Under the pieces are notes generated by a model. The model saw nothing but the letters and a program-made list of their open reading frames with translations, did not search any database and was not told the origin of the DNA. Of a DNA stretch of 64,000 bases, positions 42,123-50,514 are shown piece by piece. A program made the position numbers and the translations under genes. This DNA is from Bradyrhizobium rifense. Lineage in GTDB: Bacteria > Pseudomonadota > Alphaproteobacteria > Rhizobiales > Xanthobacteraceae. The DNA is taken from contig NZ_VSSS01000032.1 in NCBI RefSeq assembly GCF_008123425.1, positions 186,001 through 250,000 on the forward strand. The letters are read 5' to 3'. Position 1 is the stretch's first letter. Every line of letters starts with the position of its first letter.

Positions 42123-43322
42123 CTATTGCTTGTGCCGGCTCAGGAGCTCGAAGGCGTCGCGATATTCGGCGATGACGTCGGTGAATGTCCGATGGTCGTT
42201 CTTCTCGGCGAGCTTGTCGACCATCGCCGCCAGCTCCTCGGGATTCGACATGATGCGCAGAATGCTGTCCGCGAGCGACTTCGGATCCGGCGCGGTCAAC
42301 CAGCCGACGGCACCGCGCTTGACGGCCTCGGGAATCCCGCCGAATTGGGTCCCGAGGAAAGGCTTTCGTGCGGCTTGCGCGTCGGCAACGACGAGCGGAC
42401 CCGGCTCCTCCCAGATCGGCGGAATCACGACGACGTCGATCTGACGGTAGAATGTCTCGGGCTCGACGAAGCCAAGAAATTCGATGCTCGCCTTCGGCGC
42501 GATGGCCCTGAGCTCGTCCTGTATCTCCGCGTCTGCGACGCCCGCGATGACGAGGCGCACCCGGTCATGGGGAAGATAGGCCAACGCCTTGACGAGATTG
42601 TAGATGCCTTTTTCTTCGGTCACACGGCCGATGAATCCGAGGGTCAGGACGGGACCCGCGGAATATTTCGAAGGCGCGGCGACCGGCACCGTCGATGCGT
42701 GAGGGATGACCTTGCGCAGCTCTGTATCGGCGAACAGGCCCGTCTCCAGATGGATGTCGAGGATGCGCTCGCTCACGCCGACGACGCCGCGCAGATATCG
42801 GGTTGCGCTTCGGCGGTTGATGGTCAGCAGCCTGCAGCTCATGCAGGTATGCTCGCAGGCCTTCCCCTTCGAGAAGCGCGAGCACCGCGGGCAGGTCAGG
42901 TAGTAGTCGTGCAGGGTGTGAAGCACCGGCACATTGAGCTCGGCCGCCGTTTTCCATACCGCCGTGGTGAGGCCCGAGAGGTTGTTCGAGTGCAGCACGT
43001 CGGGCTTGAATGCCTTGATTCTGCCGGCAACAAGTTCGGCGCTTTGACGCCAGTCCTCCGTCGCGTGCCACAATCCGCGCGCAGGCGCGCTTCGCTGTCC
43101 GGTGAAGGGCCGGTAGATGTTATGGACCGGTGCCGAGTACACGTCGATGCCGTTGCTCGTCTCCATCGCCTGTTCAGGCAGCGAGGCGGCGCGAACGACT
43201 TCGACTTCATCGCCATTTTTCAGAAGGCCTTCGGCAACGCGGCGCACGAATATCTCGGCCCCGCCGACCACCTTCGGTGCGCCCGGTGTCGGGTACAGTG
43301 ACGATGTGATCAATATCCTCAT
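42123..43322 (-). CDS. GT4-family glycosyltransferase with cysteine cluster
   Basis: 399 residues, GT-B fold. N-terminal domain: MRILITSSLYPTPGAPKVVG, GGAEIFVRRVAEGL, DVLHSNNLSG and HDYYLTCPRCSRF...CEHTCMSC, five cysteines that might bind a metal. C-terminal: LGFIGRVTEEKGI and the donor-binding IPPIWEEPGPLVVADAQAA with the E-x7-E pattern. It adds a sugar from a nucleotide donor to the lipid-linked repeat. ATG 43322 is preferred; a TTG at 43340 is possible. Close paralogue of the next gene. Confidence 0.9.
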   Translation of the reverse strand: MRILITSSLYPTPGAPKVVGGAEIFVRRVAEGLLKNGDEVEVVRAASLPEQAMETSNGIDVYSAPVHNIYRPFTGQRSAPARGLWHATEDWRQSAELVAGRIKAFKPDVLHSNNLSGLTTAVWKTAAELNVPVLHTLHDYYLTCPRCSRFSKGKACEHTCMSCRLLTINRRSATRYLRGVVGVSERILDIHLETGLFADTELRKVIPHASTVPVAAPSKYSAGPVLTLGFIGRVTEEKGIYNLVKALAYLPHDRVRLVIAGVADAEIQDELRAIAPKASIEFLGFVEPETFYRQIDVVVIPPIWEEPGPLVVADAQAARKPFLGTQFGGIPEAVKRGAVGWLTAPDPKSLADSILRIMSNPEELAAMVDKLAEKNDHRTFTDVIAEYRDAFELLSRHKQ

Positions 43323-43373
43323 GGAAAGGATCTCATCCAATAATCGTATGTGAACGAACCCTGGGAGTCCTTC

Positions 43374-44588
43374 TCATCTGTCTCCATCGGTGTTCGAGCT
43401 GCCTTCTAAATAGACGTCGAGATATTGTCCGGTGACAGCTTCCGGTGTGAAGCTGGCTGCAAAGTCAGGCCGAGGCGGAAAAGTCTGCTTCCATTTCGGT
43501 GCCTCACTGATTGCCTGCTTCATCAGTTCGGCGAGTTTGTGGAAGTCACTTGGCTCATAAGAGCCGAGTGAGGTCGAGAAATGAGAGATTTCAGGTATTC
43601 CGCCGGCGGTAGAGCAAATGGTCGCACGTCCGGCATTGATGCTTTCTATCAGTGTCCGCGGCAATGGCTCCGGCCAAACCGAGCTAATTAGGCAAACATC
43701 CACGGCGGAGTAAAATTCCGCCGACTTTACAAAGCCAAGCCATTTGATCCTCGGATTATCATACCGTCCTTTCAGCTCTCGCTCGTAAACTTCCAAGCCC
43801 TTTCCGGCGATTTTGAGTTGCCAGCCGGAATCGGGGAGCAGAGAGACCGCTTTAAGGACGACATCGATGCCCTTTTCGGGCTCAACCCGGCCGATAAAGC
43901 CGAAAGTCAGGTCGGCGTCCGGGGACGGCGGGGCAAGTCCCGCGCTGGAGTCCGCGATGTTGTAGATCACCTTGTGAGGTACGCCCGGGAAGAAACCGGG
44001 TTTCAGGTGCCGGTCCAGCACATACTGGCTGTTGGAGACCACCGCATCGACCATGCGCGAGGCGTAGAGATATGGCATGGTCATCGTCTTGCATGCCAGG
44101 CAGCGCTCCTTGCACGTGTCGCCCTTGCTGAACAGCGTCGACCGTTTGCAGATGAGCGAGTAGTCGCGCAGCGTATGGACGACGCGCATATTGCGACGCT
44201 TGGCCTCCGCCCACAGCGACACGGAGAATCCGGTCAGATTGTTGGTGTGAACGACATCCGGCTTCTCGGTGTCGAGAATCGCGGCAAAGCGCTTGGCAGC
44301 ACGCCTATTCCAGGTATCTCGCAAGTGCCATCGCAGTCGGTCGAGCCGTGGCGGCTTTCGCGTCTGTCCAAACGGCCAATAGGTGTTGTCGATCTGCACG
44401 CGGTAGGTGCGGATGCCGTTGCGATCTCCGACCGCGACGTCGCCCTCCTTCTGCAGGGAGACGACGGCGACCTGGTGGCCGTTGCGCATGAAGGCTTCTG
44501 CGAGCAGCGATACCGATACCTCTGCTCCGCCCATGATGTCGGGAGGATAGAGGGTGTTCACGATAAGTATCTTCAACGATCGCCTCAT
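43374..44588 (-). CDS. GT4-family glycosyltransferase, paralogue of its neighbour
   Basis: 404 residues, GT-B fold: KILIVNTLYPPDIMGGAEVS, DVVHTNNLTGFSVSLW, LRDYSLICKRSTLFSKG...CKERCLAC (same cysteine cluster as the neighbour), FGFIGRVEPEKGIDVV and the donor site SSVWPEPLPRTLIESINAG. Two neighbouring paralogues suggest two similar linkages in the repeat. No strong ribosome site before ATG 44588; the frame is open to 44678 but that extension is not protein-like. Confidence 0.9.
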   Translation of the reverse strand: MRRSLKILIVNTLYPPDIMGGAEVSVSLLAEAFMRNGHQVAVVSLQKEGDVAVGDRNGIRTYRVQIDNTYWPFGQTRKPPRLDRLRWHLRDTWNRRAAKRFAAILDTEKPDVVHTNNLTGFSVSLWAEAKRRNMRVVHTLRDYSLICKRSTLFSKGDTCKERCLACKTMTMPYLYASRMVDAVVSNSQYVLDRHLKPGFFPGVPHKVIYNIADSSAGLAPPSPDADLTFGFIGRVEPEKGIDVVLKAVSLLPDSGWQLKIAGKGLEVYERELKGRYDNPRIKWLGFVKSAEFYSAVDVCLISSVWPEPLPRTLIESINAGRATICSTAGGIPEISHFSTSLGSYEPSDFHKLAELMKQAISEAPKWKQTFPPRPDFAASFTPEAVTGQYLDVYLEGSSNTDGDR

Positions 44589-44790
44589 GCGTTGATCGTA
44601 GATGGGGGCGCACCTCGCTTGCCACGCAATAGCTGGCTCTGCAATCGCATTCGATCCCAAAACGACGTGAACGATCACGTCGGAATGAGGCCGAAATAGT
44701 CACCCGATATTCAAGAAGCGGGCCATGACATCCTGCCCGGACCTTCGCGCGTGGCGAGATCCGGGCAAGAGAGAGTCTCGAGCGTGGCCG

Positions 44791-46014
44791 TTACTTGGAG
44801 TTGACCACGACGCTGGAGATGTTCGACGCGTTCGTTGAAGCTGCGTCCAGCGGGGCCATGAGCTTGATAAACTCGGTCGAGGGCGATTCCGCGACCGAAA
44901 TCACGTCGTGATCGCGCATCCTGAAGGTATCCGCCTGGAACCAGCCGTCAGGCTTGCTCATGTCAAACTTGTAAACGGCCGGGATGGTCTTGGTCGGGAA
45001 TTGCGAGACATTGATACCGATACGCTCGAGCAGCGGCTTCGGCTCGAAACGATAGACGTAGATCGACTTGGAATCGGCGCGGACGCTATCGAGACCGCCG
45101 GCTTTCGCGAGCGCCTCGGCGAGCGACATGTTGTCGTTCTCGAAGGTGAAGCGGCGGTTGTTGGTTCCGCCGATCGATCCCGGCGATGGCGTCGATCCGA
45201 ACGCCATGTAGACCCTGGGAATGCGGGTCAGGAAGACGACGTCGCCCGGAGCGAGCAGCGTGTCCTCGTTGGGATTATGCACGACCGAGGACATCGACTC
45301 GTTGTAGGTGCGTCCTTCGCGCTTGATCGTGATCGTGCTCTCGTAGGACGGGTACTTGGGGCCGCCGGCGCGCGCGATCGCGCCCATCAGGCGGATGCCG
45401 CCCGGGTCGACGGGAAAGCGCTGCGGCGAATTGACTTCGCCGAGCACGCTGATCTGGTTGCCGCGCTGTTCTGCGACGCTCACGACCGCCTGCGGATCGA
45501 TGGCGCGATCCTTGAGGCGTTCGCGGATGATGTTCGAGACGGCGCGCGGCGTCAGACCGGAAACCTTGATCGATCCGGCGTAGGGGATGTTGATGTTGCC
45601 GGACTGGTCGACCTGCTGGCGCGGGATGTCGACGAAGTTGCCCGGCCGCACGCCGGCTTCACGCGGAATGAACAGACCGCCCGCCTGCGCTTCATAAACG
45701 GTCACGGTGACGATGTCGCCGACGCCGATGGTGATGTCGCGATAATTGCCGCCGGGGAGGCGGGAGAAGATCAATCCGGCGCTGTCGGTAAACCCGTTGG
45801 TCGCCTGCAGCACAGCCGGATTGACCGGCATCAGCGCATAGGCGAGCGGCGCGGTCGGTTCGGTGATCAGCGCGGCATTTGTTTGCGTGGAGACGGCATC
45901 GGGAGCGTCTAACGGAATGAAGCCCGCGCAGCCGGTCAGCGAAATGCTGATCGCCGCAACGGCCAGAATCCGGCTAATCCCGAAATCCGAATGAGCTTGT
46001 TCGGTCCTAGCCAA
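44791..46014 (-). CDS. polysaccharide export lipoprotein (Wza/OPX type)
   Basis: 407 residues from a TTG at 46014, which has GAGGGA 6 bp upstream (GTG 46032 would lack one). Lipobox ISLTGC at about residues 24-29 after a hydrophobic stretch. Poly_export domain: YRDITIGVGDIVTVTVYE, IPREAGVRPGNFVDIPRQQV, INIPYAGSIKVSGLTPRAVS; then SLBB-type regions (ISVLGEVNSPQRFPVDPGGI, VFLTRIPRVYMAFGST). It forms the outer-membrane export channel, with the BY-kinase as inner partner. First gene of the minus-strand run. Confidence 0.93.
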   Translation of the reverse strand: MARTEQAHSDFGISRILAVAAISISLTGCAGFIPLDAPDAVSTQTNAALITEPTAPLAYALMPVNPAVLQATNGFTDSAGLIFSRLPGGNYRDITIGVGDIVTVTVYEAQAGGLFIPREAGVRPGNFVDIPRQQVDQSGNINIPYAGSIKVSGLTPRAVSNIIRERLKDRAIDPQAVVSVAEQRGNQISVLGEVNSPQRFPVDPGGIRLMGAIARAGGPKYPSYESTITIKREGRTYNESMSSVVHNPNEDTLLAPGDVVFLTRIPRVYMAFGSTPSPGSIGGTNNRRFTFENDNMSLAEALAKAGGLDSVRADSKSIYVYRFEPKPLLERIGINVSQFPTKTIPAVYKFDMSKPDGWFQADTFRMRDHDVISVAESPSTEFIKLMAPLDAASTNASNISSVVVNSK

Positions 46015-46570
46015 TGTCTTTCCCTCGCGCACACTTAAAATCTGAATTACCGTAGCAACTGTTCAGCTACTGAGTCACTGCTGCGTCTTCGTGATTATGG
46101 TAAAGCACTTATGGCTGTGACCTTATTGCCACTTGTGAACATACGTACACGTGCATTCGACTGGTCAAATCTTGTGCGAGATGTGCTCTTTTCCAAGCAA
46201 CTCGCGAATTTTTCTAAGCAGCTCGCAAATTAGACATACCAGTGTCAGATCGATGTCACGATCGAGGCCTCGGTTCATCCAGCGAGCAGCGCGCAAGCGC
46301 GACCGGCGCATTCGACAGCATCTCCGCGAGACGGCGCTGCCGTAAACTTCAGGTGTTGAATTCGAATCAGCGCGCACTCTGCGTTGTATTTTCGCGGGTC
46401 TTGCGGTGAGCTTGGCTGTCGCCCGTCAGCATCTGCATCGATATTTCGGTGACGGGATTCCGCCTCCGTTAACCCCTGGATTTGGAAGCTGGCGTCACGC
46501 TGGCGTCCCTAAGGTCTTCCTAATCCCGATCCGGCTAGGTGTCGGGCAAACAAAAGGGAAGACGAAGACA
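46015..46570. promoter_or_regulatory. 556-bp intergenic region upstream of the export lipoprotein gene
   Basis: No supported gene on either strand. The region is less GC-rich than its neighbours and contains a tandem direct repeat described separately. It should contain the promoter of the minus-strand export/glycosyltransferase run and that of the 45-residue plus-strand ORF. Confidence 0.5.
46191..46231. repeat. tandem direct repeat of 20 bp, period 21
   Basis: TTCCAAGCAACTCGCGAATT (46191-46210) and TTCTAAGCAGCTCGCAAATT (46212-46231) match at 17 of 20 positions, offset 21 bp, i.e. two helical turns, so both copies face the same side of the DNA. About 180 bp upstream of the export lipoprotein start. 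A regulator binding site is plausible. Confidence 0.5.
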
Positions 46571-46708
46571 ATGTTGCAAACCGGGCTGTTCGCGGCGGGC
46601 TTTCTCATCTGTGCGATGGCCGTCATGTTCGCGATCGCGTGGTCGTTCTCCGATCAACGCGTCATCGATGCCGATCTGGCGCAGGGCGACGTCCACCGGA
46701 TGGCCTGA
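46571..46708 (+). CDS. 45-residue single-pass membrane protein
   Basis: MLQTGLFAAGFLICAMAVMF and more hydrophobic residues, then a short polar tail SDQRVIDADLAQGDVHRMA. AAGGGAAG lies about 9 bp upstream. A single inner-membrane helix with a small exposed tail. Converges with the GT4 gene. No family; context suggests a possible small accessory of the locus. Confidence 0.5.
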   Translation: MLQTGLFAAGFLICAMAVMFAIAWSFSDQRVIDADLAQGDVHRMA

Positions 46709-46719
46709 TCGACAGGTCT

Positions 46720-47880
46720 CTACGGTCGCAGATTGTTCGAGAAATCGGACTGCAGCTTTGCCTCGCCGGCCTCGCTTTCGCCCCATTGCAGGACGTCGGC
46801 ATAGACCTGGCTCAGGTTGCGATGGGTCTGCTCGATGTCGTAGAGGCGGGTGAAACGCTCATACCCGGCCCGGCCGACCGCAGGCAGATCGAGTGTGGTT
46901 GCGCGCTTGAATCCTTCAACCAGCTTTTCGGGCGAGGCTTCGTCGCACAACACGCCCGTGGTGCCGTCTTCGACGATTTCCGGCAAGGCGCCGATGCGGA
47001 ATGCGATGATCGGCTTGGCCGCCCGCATCGCCTCGATGGCGACGAGGCCGAATGCCTCCCAGCGCGACGGAATCGCCACCATGTCGGCCTGATCCAGTTC
47101 GGCCTCGATCTGGTTGCGGTCCATCCAGCCCAGCAGCGAGACGTTGGAGGGCAGGTCGCTTCTCCGGAATTTGCTGACGACAGAGGCGCCGATGAGGCGC
47201 ACATCCAGCGCGTCTCCGAGCGTGCGGGCCGCCTCGATCAGGAGGTCATATCCCTTCTGGCGGTCGAGGCGTCCGATAAAAAGGACCTTGATCTTCGCTG
47301 ACTGCCATGGCGCTGCGCCGCGCGTGTCGAGCGCGGGGCGCTGCTTGGAAATCCCGTTATGCACAAGGACGAGGCGTTTTGCCGCGATTCCGACCCGCCT
47401 GGCGTCGACCTGCTCGCTGTGCGAGATGCAGACGATGCGATGGGTCAGCTTCGACAGCAGAAGTTCGGTGAACTCGGTGACGGCGCGGCTGAGACGGCCG
47501 GTCTCGCGGCCGAAGGCCCATCCGTGCGGGCAATAGACGATGCGCGAGCGCCGGTAGGTCAGCCACAGCACCGGACGCACCACGAGCCCGGCGAACGACG
47601 AATGCAGGTGAATGATGTCCGGCCGCTGCTGCCGGACCGCGCGCATGGTCGCGGACAGCATGGCAAACAGGCCGACAGCGTTGCGGCCGTCGCGCGGGAA
47701 CGTGGTGACGGCCTCATCCTCGATGTTGACCAGGTCGTCGCGATGGTCGGACGGAACGACATAGCTGACGTTGCCGCGTCCGAAGCTCGCGCTCTGATGC
47801 GGATGAAGCTCGTTGAGATAGGTTGCGATGCCGCCTCTCACCGTTTCGGCGACATGCAGAACCTTCAGGCCGCTGGACAA
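46720..47880 (-). CDS. GT4-family glycosyltransferase
   Basis: 386 residues from a TTG at 47880 with AAGGA 7 bp upstream; the frame continues to 48450 as antisense-like sequence overlapping the next gene, so the shorter form is chosen. GT-B marks: LKVLHVAETVRGGIATYLNE, DIIHLHSSFAGLVVR, YCPHGWAFGRE, KVLFIGRLDRQKGYDLL and the donor site VAIPSRWEAFGLVAIEAMRA. Resembles GT4 enzymes of EPS clusters that follow a rhamnose or glucose residue. Confidence 0.88.
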   Translation of the reverse strand: MSSGLKVLHVAETVRGGIATYLNELHPHQSASFGRGNVSYVVPSDHRDDLVNIEDEAVTTFPRDGRNAVGLFAMLSATMRAVRQQRPDIIHLHSSFAGLVVRPVLWLTYRRSRIVYCPHGWAFGRETGRLSRAVTEFTELLLSKLTHRIVCISHSEQVDARRVGIAAKRLVLVHNGISKQRPALDTRGAAPWQSAKIKVLFIGRLDRQKGYDLLIEAARTLGDALDVRLIGASVVSKFRRSDLPSNVSLLGWMDRNQIEAELDQADMVAIPSRWEAFGLVAIEAMRAAKPIIAFRIGALPEIVEDGTTGVLCDEASPEKLVEGFKRATTLDLPAVGRAGYERFTRLYDIEQTHRNLSQVYADVLQWGESEAGEAKLQSDFSNNLRP

Positions 47881-47947
47881 CGGTCGATCCTTCCTTGTCT
47901 TGCAGAGACCACGTCTAGCGTCTCCAAGCAGCAATATTTGGGCCGCC

Positions 47948-49063
47948 TCATCGTACCGCTCCGCCGGATGCGGCCTGCGGAGCCGATTTGGCCAGCACAT
48001 CGAGCATGGCGGCGGCCGATTTGGTCCACGAATATGTCGCGAGCCGCTCCCGCTGCTTCTCCTGTTCCGCCGGCGAAATCCTGCCGAGATCGATTCTTTC
48101 GTGCATTCGCGCCGACAGCTCGCCGGGGTTGAGTGGGTCGAAGTAGACGGCGGCGTCGGCGCAGGTCTCGCGAACGGCTTCCGCGGAACTCGCAATGACC
48201 GGGCAGGCGAAGTACATCGCCTCCAGGGGTGGGATGCCGAAACCCTCGTAGAGACTCGGAAACACGAAAGCTGCAGCCCGGGCGAAAAGTGCGGCGACTT
48301 CCTCGTCCTTGAGACGGCCGGCGATGACGATTCCGGCTTTCGACTCGGTCGCGCCGTCGCCAAAGACCTTGCTGTTGTCGCCTCCGACCACGACCAGCGG
48401 AACATCCGCGCGGCCGAGCCGCTCGGCCGCACGGATTGCGGTGTCGACATTCTTGTTCTTCGTCATCGAGCCGACAAAGAGGAAGAAGCGGTAAGGTTCG
48501 AGGCGCAGGGACTCGATGATCGAGAAATCGGGTTCGACCGACGCGAAGTGCTCCGCGCTGTTTGGAACGATCGGGATCGATCCGGGATCCAGTGAGAGCA
48601 CGTCGGCAAGTTCGTTGCGCGAAAACGTCGAAACTGTTGCAATGGTTGCTGTGCGCGCCAGCAAATGGCCGAGCGATCGATGCAAGGCGAGGTATTGCCA
48701 GCTGAAGAAGTCCGGCCGCTTGAACACTTGCGCATCGTGAAGCACGACGAGATGGTCGCGATGGAGCACCGGACCGGAATTGGCGAGGCTGACGAGGCGC
48801 GTGCCGGCGGCCGCCCGCGCCAGATCGATCTGGTCCCAGGCGTGCCCGCGCAAAGTTCCAACTTGCTTGACCTTGATGCGGCCAAGACCGGCAAGCGTCT
48901 GTGCATCCGGCGGCACCAGAATCTGCCACTCCGCATCCAGGAGTTGCTGTGCTGCCTTGCCGCTCGTGAGCAGGCGGTCCATCGCTTTGACGATCTCGGC
49001 GGCATAGCGTTGCACGCCTGTCAGCGATTGTGTCAGGAACCTGCCGTTGATGGAGAGTTTCAA
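47948..49063 (-). CDS. GT4-family glycosyltransferase
   Basis: 371 residues, GT-B fold: MKLSINGRFLTQSLTGVQRYA, LVVLHDAQVFKRPDFFSWQY, FFLFVGSMTKNKNVDTAI and FVFPSLYEGFGIPPLEAMYF, the donor-binding E-x7-E region. The N-terminal NGRFLTQSLTGVQRYA is typical of mannosyl/rhamnosyl GT4 enzymes. It is followed after 67 bp by the other GT4 gene and diverges from the UDP-glucuronate epimerase. Confidence 0.92.
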   Translation of the reverse strand: MKLSINGRFLTQSLTGVQRYAAEIVKAMDRLLTSGKAAQQLLDAEWQILVPPDAQTLAGLGRIKVKQVGTLRGHAWDQIDLARAAAGTRLVSLANSGPVLHRDHLVVLHDAQVFKRPDFFSWQYLALHRSLGHLLARTATIATVSTFSRNELADVLSLDPGSIPIVPNSAEHFASVEPDFSIIESLRLEPYRFFLFVGSMTKNKNVDTAIRAAERLGRADVPLVVVGGDNSKVFGDGATESKAGIVIAGRLKDEEVAALFARAAAFVFPSLYEGFGIPPLEAMYFACPVIASSAEAVRETCADAAVYFDPLNPGELSARMHERIDLGRISPAEQEKQRERLATYSWTKSAAAMLDVLAKSAPQAASGGAVR

Positions 49064-49206
49064 AGCCGATCTTTTTCTTTGCGCGTGTCTTGCGCGAACA
49101 ATGCCTCAAGACTGGGCATCCGCGCGGAATGGACGGTCGATATGATCTCTAGCACATGCAGCGCTATCGTCCGAGCTTCCTCGCAGGCGGATAGCATGCG
49201 TGGATG

Positions 49207-49221
49207 CATGATGCCATCATG
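49207..49221. promoter_or_regulatory. 15-bp palindrome CATGATG-C-CATCATG in the divergent gap
   Basis: Perfect 7-bp arms in the 263-bp gap between the GT4 gene and the epimerase; a second inverted repeat CGATGA-5-TCATCG lies at 49264-49280. Candidate operator for either gene; no regulator is assigned. Confidence 0.3.
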
Positions 49222-49326
49222 TTTCCTACACATTTCGATGCGCTTACATGGACAAGCCTCAATCGATGATGTCGTCATCGTCGAAACCTTGCCTCTCATG
49301 TCCTGGTCTGGCATTGCATTCGCGGA

Positions 49327-50355
49327 ATGAACGAGATGACAACTTTGCGACCAGTGATCGTGACCGGCGCTGCCGGCTTTATCGGAATGCACGTTTGTGA
49401 ACGGCTGTTGGCGCGTGGCGAACAGGTCGTTGGTATCGATGCGTTCACGCCGTATTACGATCCGGCACTGAAGCGCGCGCGCCTCGAAAAGCTCAAGCAG
49501 CTTCCGGGCTTCAGCTTCCACGAGATCGACCTTGCCGATTTTGCCGCGGTGATCCGCGTATTCGATGAAGTCGCGCCCGATCGGGTCGTCCACCTTGCGG
49601 CGCAGCCGGGCGTCCGTGCCTCGATCGACGATCCCATCACCAGCATCCGTGCCAATTGTGACGGCTTTGTCACCGTGCTCGAGGCCGGCCGGCGCCATGG
49701 TCTGGCGCATCTCGTCTACGCCTCGTCGAGCTCGGTCTATGGTGCCAATCGCACCCTGCCGTATTCGACCGAGCAATCGGTGAACCATCCGGTCAGCCTT
49801 TACGCCGCGAGCAAGAAGGCCAACGAGCTGATGGCGCACACTTTTGCGCATGTTCACAAGTTGCCGGTGACCGGTCTTCGCTTCTTCACCGTCTACGGTC
49901 CGTGGGGCCGGCCCGACATGGCTGCCTATCTGTTCACGCGCGCGATCTTCGCGAATGAGCCGATCAAGATTTTCAATCATGGCGACATGTGGCGCGACTT
50001 CACCTATGTCGACGACATCGTCGAGGGCGTGATCCGCACGCTTGATCGGCCCGCAGCTCCGAATCCCGCGTGGAATGCGGAGCGGCCTGAAAATTCGTCG
50101 AGCTATGCGCCGTATCGCGTCTACAACATCGGCAACAACAGATCGGTCAAGCTGCTCGAGTTCGTCGAGACGCTCGAGAAGATCATCGGCAAGCCTGCGA
50201 TCCGCAATCTGCTGCCGATGCAGGCCGGCGATGTCCTGGAGACGCGCGCCGACATTTCCGCGCTCCAGCGCGACGTCGGTTTCGCGCCGTCGACGCCAAT
50301 CGCGGAAGGTCTCGCGCGTTTCGTCGAATGGTATCGAAAGTACCACGGCGTGTGA
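49327..50355 (+). CDS. lspL: UDP-glucuronate 4-epimerase
   Basis: 342 residues, extended SDR family. TGAAGFIGMHVCERLL binds NAD; DAFTPYYDPALKRARLEKL is the segment specific to GAE/LspL epimerases; Ser/Tyr/Lys catalysis is in YASSSSVYGAN and Y159-AAS-K163; FFTVYGPWGRPDMA and the FNHGDMWRDFTYVDDI region complete the family pattern. It interconverts UDP-glucuronate and UDP-galacturonate, using the product of the ugd gene next door. It implies uronic acid in the polymer. Confidence 0.94.
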   Translation: MNEMTTLRPVIVTGAAGFIGMHVCERLLARGEQVVGIDAFTPYYDPALKRARLEKLKQLPGFSFHEIDLADFAAVIRVFDEVAPDRVVHLAAQPGVRASIDDPITSIRANCDGFVTVLEAGRRHGLAHLVYASSSSVYGANRTLPYSTEQSVNHPVSLYAASKKANELMAHTFAHVHKLPVTGLRFFTVYGPWGRPDMAAYLFTRAIFANEPIKIFNHGDMWRDFTYVDDIVEGVIRTLDRPAAPNPAWNAERPENSSSYAPYRVYNIGNNRSVKLLEFVETLEKIIGKPAIRNLLPMQAGDVLETRADISALQRDVGFAPSTPIAEGLARFVEWYRKYHGV

Positions 50356-50514
50356 TCGCCGAAGCGAACGGCAAGACACAAAAAAATCGGGTGGCGACGG
50401 TTAAGGTTTGTTCGGCTCGCGAAGCAGCTTGCCCTAATGTTGGGCGTGCGGCCGGATAGAGAAATGGTCTAGGGTGTTCGGTGGAACATCCGTCGTCAAC
50501 GGAAAGAGTTTTTC

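Noticed and set aside
47881..48450. N-terminal extension of the GT4 gene ending at 46720
   Set aside because: It runs inside the next GT4 gene in another frame and lacks GT features; TTG 47880 has a good ribosome site.
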